From Bradyrhizobium sp. (GTDB lineage Bacteria > Pseudomonadota > Alphaproteobacteria > Rhizobiales > Xanthobacteraceae), in the NCBI RefSeq assembly GCF_016219575.1, contig NZ_JACRMG010000020.1:62001-126000 (forward strand): DNA of 64,000 nucleotides, given 5' to 3'. A program made the position numbers and the translations under genes. Positions 58,914 through 64,000 of this stretch are shown here, one piece after another; position 1 is the stretch's first letter, and every line of letters begins with the position of its first letter. The notes beneath the pieces were generated by a model, which saw nothing but the letters and a program-made list of their open reading frames with translations, ran no database searches and was not told the DNA's origin.

Positions 58914-61060
58914 GCGCGCACTCCTGCCTCGCTCGCCCTGTCCAGCCGCCGCTGCAGGGCGGATATCACGACATTCCGCAGCCAGGCCCGCGCGCGATCC
59001 CACCGCGATGGATTGCTGACGATCGAGACGCGATAGAAGGACGGGCACAGCACCGCAGCATGCGCGACCTCGCCGCAAAGCCCGCAGCCGACGCAGGACT
59101 GCAGGACCTTGGTCACCGGCTCCCGCCGCAGCGGATCCGGATTCGGCGCGATGGTCAGCGAAGGACAGCCGGACAGGCGAATGCAGGAATGATCGCCCGT
59201 GCAGGTGTCGGGATCGACGCCGAAGCGTTCCTGCACCGTGCGCAGGCCCGCCTTGATCTGCTTCTGCAGCAGCGGCCGCTCGCGGCGCTGCCGGTTCAGC
59301 ATGCATTCGGAACGGGCGACGATGACCTTGGGGCCGCGGGTCGCGGTCAGCAATGCCTCCTTCAGCGTGTCGCGCATCTGCCTCACGTCGTAGGTGCGCG
59401 AGATCGTGCGAACCCAGCCGACGCCGACGCCTCTCACGGCGCGCTCGATCGTGTTCCGCGTCGTGCGCTGGCGATTGTCCGCCTCCGAGGACATGATGTC
59501 CTGGCCGCCGGTCGCCGCCGAATAGCCGTTGTCGATGATGATCTGGACGCCGTCGTTCTTGTTGAACACGGAATTGCCGATCGAGGAGACCAGCCCGTTG
59601 TGCCAGAAACCGCCGTCGCCCAGGATCGCGATCGCGCGCTTGCCTTCGGCCGAGCCCATTGCGGCCGCGCCGGCGCCGCCGAGGCCGTAGCCCATCACGG
59701 TATTGCCGATCTCGAACGGCGGGAACGTCGAGAACAGATGGCAGCCGATGTCGCAGCTGATGTGATGTTGACCGAGCTCGCGCTCGGCGAGCTTGATGGC
59801 GGCGAAGATGGGTCGCTCCGGACATCCCGTGCAGAACGAGGGAGGTCGCCCCTGCACATGCGGCGCGACCAGCGACAGCGCGGTCTCCATCTTGCCATTG
59901 GCCGTCGCCGGCCCGGAGGCCGGCAGCAGGTCGGGACGATAGCTGCCGAGAAAGCGCACGAGCCCGGCCTTGACAACGGCGCCGGTATACTCGCCCGCCA
60001 GCGGCAGCATGCCCTTGCCTTCGAGTATCGTCGGCGCGGAGGCGCGACGCAGGATCGTGTTGATCGAATGCTCGATGAATTCCGGTTGGCCTTCCTCGAC
60101 CAGGAGAATCGCGCGCTTGCCGTTGCAGAACGCGACGACCTCCGAATCCACCAGCGGATAGGTGACGTTCAGGACGTAGACCGGCACGCGGGTCTCGCCG
60201 AAGGCGTCGGCAAGTCCGATGGTCTGCAGCGCGCGCATCACGGTGTTGTAGAGCCCGCCCTGCACGACGATGCCGATGTCACGGGCCTCGCCGTCGAAGA
60301 TTTCGTTCAATTTGTGGTCTTCGATGAACCTGACGGCCGCGGGCCAGCGCTGTTCGACCTTCTCCTTCTCGTGCTGATAGCTTGCGGGCGGCAGAATGAT
60401 GCGGTCGGCGGCGCGCCGCGGCGAGGTGCGTGCATCCTGCAAGGTGAAGGCCGGCTGCACATTGTCCCTGGCCGTGAAAGCGCCGTAGACGTGGCACGCG
60501 CGAATGCGCAGCTCCAGCATGACGGGCGTGTGCGACGCCTCGGACAGGGCAAAGCCGGTTTCGACGGCTCGCACGATCGAGGGCAGGTTCGGGCGGGGAT
60601 CGAGCAGCCAGATCTGCGATTTCATCGCGAAAGCATGGCTGCGCTCCTGCATGATCGAGGAGCCCTCGCCGTAATCCTCGCCTAGGATGATCAGCGCGCC
60701 GCCGGTCACGCCGCTGGACGACAGGTTGGCGAGTGCGTCGGAGGCGACGTTGACGCCGACGACTCCCTTGAACGTGATGGCGCCGCGCAGCGGATAGTTG
60801 ACCGATGCCGCCAGCGTAGCGGCGGCCGTCGCCTCATTGGCGCTCATCTCGAAGCGGATACCGAGCTCGTCGAGGATGTCCTGCGCGTCCGACAGGACGT
60901 CGACGAGATGCGAGATCGGCGCGCCCTGGTAACCCGCGACGTAGTTGACGCCCGATTGCAGCAGCGCCTTGGTGACGGCCAGGATGCCTTCGCCCCGAAA
61001 TTCCTGCCCGGCGCCGAGGCGCAGCAGCTCCACTTCCTTCTTGAACGAGCGCTCCGCCAT
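58910..61060 (-). CDS. iorA: Indolepyruvate/arylpyruvate:ferredoxin oxidoreductase alpha subunit (IorA)
   Basis: TPP and 2[4Fe-4S] subunit, 716 aa. N-terminal pyrimidine domain: GVNYVAGYQGAPISHLVDVL and MSANEATAAATLAASVNYPL. TPP domain: GDGGFWHNGLVSSIGNSVFN with DNGYSAATGG. C-terminal ferredoxin motifs: CTGDHSCIRLSGCPS and CVGCGLCGEVAHAAVLCP. IorAB decarboxylates arylpyruvates to arylacetyl-CoA; here it might also act on phenylglyoxylate to give benzoyl-CoA, since no other such enzyme is visible (inference). ATG 61060 has GAGAGG eight nt upstream; ATG 61066 is an alternative. Confidence 0.9.
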   Translation of the reverse strand: MAERSFKKEVELLRLGAGQEFRGEGILAVTKALLQSGVNYVAGYQGAPISHLVDVLSDAQDILDELGIRFEMSANEATAAATLAASVNYPLRGAITFKGVVGVNVASDALANLSSSGVTGGALIILGEDYGEGSSIMQERSHAFAMKSQIWLLDPRPNLPSIVRAVETGFALSEASHTPVMLELRIRACHVYGAFTARDNVQPAFTLQDARTSPRRAADRIILPPASYQHEKEKVEQRWPAAVRFIEDHKLNEIFDGEARDIGIVVQGGLYNTVMRALQTIGLADAFGETRVPVYVLNVTYPLVDSEVVAFCNGKRAILLVEEGQPEFIEHSINTILRRASAPTILEGKGMLPLAGEYTGAVVKAGLVRFLGSYRPDLLPASGPATANGKMETALSLVAPHVQGRPPSFCTGCPERPIFAAIKLAERELGQHHISCDIGCHLFSTFPPFEIGNTVMGYGLGGAGAAAMGSAEGKRAIAILGDGGFWHNGLVSSIGNSVFNKNDGVQIIIDNGYSAATGGQDIMSSEADNRQRTTRNTIERAVRGVGVGWVRTISRTYDVRQMRDTLKEALLTATRGPKVIVARSECMLNRQRRERPLLQKQIKAGLRTVQERFGVDPDTCTGDHSCIRLSGCPSLTIAPNPDPLRREPVTKVLQSCVGCGLCGEVAHAAVLCPSFYRVSIVSNPSRWDRARAWLRNVVISALQRRLDRASEAGVRA

Positions 61061-61536
61061 GACCATTGCCTCTCGCCGCCGCTGCCGGCGCCGCGTTCCA
61101 AGCAGACGCATTTGAGACCAAAATTTGCCGCCGATACTTGACCGAAGTCATCCCGGCCGCCGCCGCGGCCGATAGGGTGGCGCAAGGCGAACGCGGCATC
61201 GGCGGACCTCGCCGTGTCGCGCTTGCCGGTCGGAAGCTCCGTTGGGCCGGACCTTCCGATCAATTCCTCGGGTACGGGACCTGCCATTCCAGCCTTGGCC
61301 TGGAGTGGCAGGTCGCGAGCCATGTGTACGATGCGATTCGCCTCTCCTCCGCGCGACCGCATTCGGTCAGAGCCCGTTCTGCTCGCACTGCAAGATGAAC
61401 TCGCTGCCGCAGGCGGGATGCCGGGCAGGCGCTGGCGGATGGCGTTCAACTCGCGTAGGCTCCCGCGCAGGCGGGCTCGTCGCTTGCCTGCAATTTCTTG
61501 AGGGGAGAAACGACCAACAACAGGGAGGAATGACCG
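61061..61536. other. Divergent intergenic region between iorA and dctP
   Basis: About 475 nt. It contains an Fnr-type palindrome near iorA. The remainder is GC-rich with short frames on both strands but no ribosome site or recognised domain; it may be decayed coding sequence. A good GGGAGGAA site for dctP closes the region. Confidence 0.5.
61138..61151 (-). promoter_or_regulatory. Fnr-type palindrome ATGAC-TTCG-GTCAA (minus-strand reading)
   Basis: Fourteen-bp palindrome with one mismatch, 77 nt upstream of the iorA ATG at 61060. On the plus strand it reads TTGAC-CGAA-GTCAT. Confidence 0.6.
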
Positions 61537-62652
61537 ATGAGATACGCTTGGCTTGCAGGAGCGGCCTTGGCTGTGGCGATCGCCGCCACCTCGGGGTTCG
61601 CGGACAGCGCACACGCGCAACAGGCGCGAACGCTGAAGGTCCAGTCGGCGGTGCCTCCGTCGTCCACGGCGCAGGATGCCTTGAAGTTCTTCGCCGAGCG
61701 GGTCGACAAGTTGACGGCGGGCCAGCTCAAGATCGAGGCGCTGCCGGGCGGCGCGATCGTTCCGCCGTTCGAGATTCTCGACGCAGCGCACAAGAAGGTC
61801 ATCGACGGTGCCTGGGGCATCTCCTACTGGTGGTTCGGCAAGAACAAGGCTGCGACCCTGTTCGCCAATACGCCCGCCGGCATCGCCGGCATGGATCCGG
61901 TCGACTTCATCGGCTGGGTGTACGAGGGCGGCGGCCTCGATCTGTGGAACGAGTTCTACCAGAAGGAGCTCAAGCTCAACCTCGTCGCATTCCCCAGCAT
62001 GCCGCCGAGCCCGCAGGCGCTCGGCTGGTTCAAGCGCCCGATCAAGGACCTCGGCGACTTCAGGGGCATGAAGTGCCGCCAGACCGGCATCGTCGCCGAG
62101 CTCTATTCCAAGATGGGCATGGCTGTCGTCAACATGCCCGGCGGCGAAATCCTCCCCGCGGCCGAGCGCGGCACCATCGACTGTGCCGAGTGGGTCGGCG
62201 GCATCGAGGATTATCGGCTCGGGCTGCACACGGTGTGGAAGTATCACTACACGCCCGGCATGCACGAGAGCGCCTCGGTGGCGGAAATGGCCTTCAACAA
62301 GGAGGTGTGGGACAGCCTGCCGGACCAGAACAGGGAAGCCATCAGGTCGGCATTGTCGGAAACCTTCCTGCGCTGGTGGGCGAGCTATCAGCGGCAGAAC
62401 GCGGATGCGATTGCCGAATTCGCCGAGAAGCACAATGTGAAGCTCCTGACCACGCCGCCCGAGATCAACCAGGCCTTCCTCAAGACCTGGGATGAATTCG
62501 CGGCCGCCGAGGCGGCGAAGAATCCCTTCTTCAAGAAGGTCTACGAATCCCAGCGGGCCTATGCCGCCAAGGTGGTGCCGGCCAAGCGCTTCATGTTCCC
62601 GCCCTACGCTTTCCAGGCGGACTATTACTGGCCGCCCAAGGAAGGCAAGTAG
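61537..62652 (+). CDS. dctP: TRAP transporter periplasmic receptor DctP
   Basis: Extracytoplasmic solute receptor of a TRAP transporter, 371 aa. A signal peptide ends around ADSAHAQ. The mature part starts RTLKVQSAVPPSSTAQDALK and has GMKCRQTGIVAELYSKMGMA and CAEWVGGIEDYRLGLHTVWK, typical of the DctP/TakP type that bind 2-oxoacids and other carboxylates. ATG 61537 has GGGAGGAA. Ligands could include aryl-oxoacids given iorAB next door, but this is inference. The permease gene is convergent rather than co-directional. Confidence 0.9.
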   Translation: MRYAWLAGAALAVAIAATSGFADSAHAQQARTLKVQSAVPPSSTAQDALKFFAERVDKLTAGQLKIEALPGGAIVPPFEILDAAHKKVIDGAWGISYWWFGKNKAATLFANTPAGIAGMDPVDFIGWVYEGGGLDLWNEFYQKELKLNLVAFPSMPPSPQALGWFKRPIKDLGDFRGMKCRQTGIVAELYSKMGMAVVNMPGGEILPAAERGTIDCAEWVGGIEDYRLGLHTVWKYHYTPGMHESASVAEMAFNKEVWDSLPDQNREAIRSALSETFLRWWASYQRQNADAIAEFAEKHNVKLLTTPPEINQAFLKTWDEFAAAEAAKNPFFKKVYESQRAYAAKVVPAKRFMFPPYAFQADYYWPPKEGK

Positions 62653-62675
62653 CAGCCGGGCAATGCCGGATCGAA

Positions 62676-62702
62676 GGGCGGCGGCAACGCCGCCCCTTTT
62701 TT
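62676..62702 (+). terminator. Rho-independent terminator of dctP
   Basis: Perfect 8-bp stem GGGCGGCG/CGCCGCCC with GCAA loop, followed by C and six T, beginning 24 nt after the dctP stop. Confidence 0.9.
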
Positions 62703-62723
62703 CGAGAGGCGGCATCGGAATTC

Positions 62724-62790
62724 ACCTCTCCCCGCCCTTTTGCGGGGAGAGGTCGACGCCGGAGCGCAGCGAAGGCGGCGGGTGAGGGGC
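62724..62790 (+). repeat. REP-like intergenic element, copy A
   Basis: Twelve-bp inverted repeat ACCTCTCCCCGC/GCGGGGAGAGGT with a 6-nt loop, then GGGTGAGGGGC at the end. This layout is a common intergenic repeat in Bradyrhizobium-like genomes. A second copy lies inverted 94 nt away. Confidence 0.75.
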
Positions 62791-62884
62791 AAGCCGAGAA
62801 GCTTGCCGCACAACATCGCTTACCGAATCTTTGGCTCAAAAAATTCGAGTCGGAAGGATTGTTGTCGCGGAGCCGCCGCGCCAG

Positions 62885-62947
62885 GCCCCTCACCCAGATT
62901 GCATTTCATGCCAATCCGACCTCTCCCCGCAAAGAGCGGGGAGAGGT
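62885..62947 (-). repeat. REP-like intergenic element, copy B (inverted)
   Basis: Starts with GCCCCTCACCC, the reverse complement of the end of copy A, and ends with the same 12-bp inverted repeat around a 5-nt loop. The pair could fold into a large cruciform between the convergent TRAP genes. Confidence 0.75.
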
Positions 62948-62988
62948 GCTCCGAGCTGCCTCCTGCGATCCAACCAAAAGCCATCGCG

Positions 62989-64000
62989 CTACCGCACCAT
63001 GTGCGGCAGCCACAGCGCGATCTGCGGCCACACCAGCAGCATGATAAGGGCGATGACCTGGATCACCATGTAGTCGGCCATGCCCTTGTAGATCGTCGAG
63101 AGACTCCAGCTCGGCACGACGTTGCGCAGATAGTAGGCGGACATGGCCACCGGTGGACTCAAATAGGCGGTCTGCATGTTGACGGCGGTCAGCGCGCCGA
63201 ACCAGATCAGGAGGTCGAGCTTGCCGAGGCCGAGCTGGAGCTTTTCCACCACCGGCAGCGCGATCGGCAGGAACACCAGGATGATCACCGGCCATTCGAA
63301 CGGCCATCCCAGCACGAAGAAGATCGCCATGATGAGGGCGAGCTTCCACCAGTCGCCCAGGGGGACCGCGAGCAGATAGCTGGTGATCAGGTTGGCCGAG
63401 CCGAGCTTGGTGAAGACGGCGCCGAACACGGTCGAGGCCACCGCCAGGAACAGCACCATGGCCGACGTCACCATGGTGCCGATGCCGGCGTTCTTCAGCG
63501 ACTGCACGCTGAGCCGGCCGTACACCAGCGCCAGGACGCCGGCGCCGAACGCCCCGCAGGAGGCGGCCTCGGTTGGCGTCGCGAGCCCCCCGACAATGGT
63601 GCCGAGCGTGAAGCCGATCAGCGCGCTCAGCGGTGCGATGCCCAGCACCACGGCGCGGAAATAGGCGTTCTGGACATAGGCCCACGCCGCCAGCAGCGCC
63701 GGCAGCAGCGCCGTGACCGACAGATTGACGCGGCCGACCGGCACCGGCAGCGACGGGACACCGGCAAGTCCGAACACGAAGTCGGCAAGCAGATAGACCA
63801 TGGCCATGAGACAGAACAGCGCCAGGACCAGCACCGGAAATCCGACCTTCTCGGTGGTCATCTCCTGGTAGGCCGTCTCGCGCTCCTCCATCGTCATGGC
63901 CGGGCCGAGCTTGGGGTTCACGAAGCTTCGCACCAGCGTGTAGGCGATGTAACAGCCGGCGAGCAGGAAGCCGGGGCCGAACGCGGCCGAGTAGAGCAGA
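62989..64000 (-). CDS. dctM: TRAP transporter large permease DctM, 5' end beyond window
   Basis: C-terminal part of the large TRAP permease. Many hydrophobic helices are visible, with the family blocks GTIVGGLATPTEAASCGAFG and LIWFGALTAVNMQTAYLSPP, and WPVIILVFLPIALPVVEKL between them. The frame remains open to the right edge (reading LLYSAAFGPGFLLAGCYIAY there), so the true start lies outside. It faces dctP across the REP pair. The small permease DctQ is presumably further right. Confidence 0.9.
   Translation of the reverse strand, partial: LLYSAAFGPGFLLAGCYIAYTLVRSFVNPKLGPAMTMEERETAYQEMTTEKVGFPVLVLALFCLMAMVYLLADFVFGLAGVPSLPVPVGRVNLSVTALLPALLAAWAYVQNAYFRAVVLGIAPLSALIGFTLGTIVGGLATPTEAASCGAFGAGVLALVYGRLSVQSLKNAGIGTMVTSAMVLFLAVASTVFGAVFTKLGSANLITSYLLAVPLGDWWKLALIMAIFFVLGWPFEWPVIILVFLPIALPVVEKLQLGLGKLDLLIWFGALTAVNMQTAYLSPPVAMSAYYLRNVVPSWSLSTIYKGMADYMVIQVIALIMLLVWPQIALWLPHMVR

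Noticed and set aside
57360..59825. 821-aa open frame extending iorB upstream
   Set aside because: The part beyond 58913 is an alternate frame of iorA; IorB starts naturally at ATG 58913 overlapping the iorA stop.
60844..62715. 623-aa minus-strand frame spanning iorA start, intergenic DNA and dctP
   Set aside because: Covers two real genes on other frames; the intergenic part shows no family resemblance.

Overview
The window reads as chromosomal DNA of a GC-rich alphaproteobacterium, most likely a Bradyrhizobium/Rhodopseudomonas-type organism. This placement is inferred from gene content and style, not from a marker gene. Almost every base is coding. The first ~18 kb (type II secretion, Rhs, an orphan TctC gene) is visibly more AT-rich in places than the rest, and its junction at 16.3-18.3 kb looks like an old insertion boundary. 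From ~18.3 kb to the right edge is a large island for anaerobic breakdown of aromatic acids through benzoyl-CoA.

Layout. 1-6.67 kb (minus): a type II secretion operon, gspL-gspM-gspC-like-gspD-gspK, then a di-heme peroxidase gene, then gspG running off the left edge. 7.2-16.3 kb (plus): a four-gene operon of a secreted protein with six exact 333-bp repeats, a small secreted domain protein, an Rhs/YD-repeat protein that carries the same domain, and a Sel1-repeat gene overlapping the Rhs tip. 16.9-18.1 kb: a tctC gene flanked by near-identical 21-bp repeats, the right one being the 3' end of a tRNA-like remnant. 18.3-20.5 kb: SnoaL-like, DUF59 and multi-membrane-span genes. 20.6-25.1 kb: a Liv-type ABC transporter. 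25.2-31.4 kb: an acyl-CoA thioesterase, a phenylacetyl-CoA:acceptor oxidoreductase-like molybdoenzyme with a fused FeS/membrane subunit, and a phenylacetate-CoA ligase. 31.4-34.5 kb (minus): korAB and a ferritin-like gene. 34.7-42.6 kb (plus): had-oah-dch-bcrCBAD-fdx, the Thauera-type benzoyl-CoA reductase and upper beta-oxidation set. 42.7-48.2 kb: hemerythrin, three GNAT genes, an NnrS-like protein, DUF2249, an Rrf2 regulator, a Crp/Fnr regulator and a RidA protein. 48.2-52.0 kb (minus): hcrCAB, 4-hydroxybenzoyl-CoA reductase. 52.2-57.3 kb (plus): an aromatic acid-CoA ligase, bacteriohemerythrin, two enoyl-CoA hydratases, an SDR and a thioesterase. 57.4-61.1 kb (minus): iorAB. 61.5-64 kb: TRAP transporter genes.

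How the genes fit together. Phenylacetate (PaaK + Pad-like oxidoreductase), 4-hydroxybenzoate (ligase + HcrABC) and benzoate (ligase) would all converge on benzoyl-CoA. BcrCBAD reduces it with ferredoxin electrons supplied by KorAB, and Dch, Had and Oah then hydrate, oxidise and open the ring. IorAB could feed in aryl-2-oxoacids.

The most interesting structure is regulatory. Eight 14-bp palindromes of the type TTGAC-N4-GTCAA lie 55-91 nt upstream of start codons in seven intergenic regions across 40 kb. The Crp/Fnr gene in the middle of the island has a recognition helix suited to such sites. A separate 20-bp palindrome sits in the had/korA divergent promoter, with a half copy upstream of the GNAT gene next to the Rrf2 gene. 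NO- and oxygen-related accessory genes (hemerythrins, NnrS-like, DUF59, DUF2249, cysteine-free Rrf2, Fnr-type regulator without a cysteine cluster) are interleaved with the oxygen-sensitive reductase genes.
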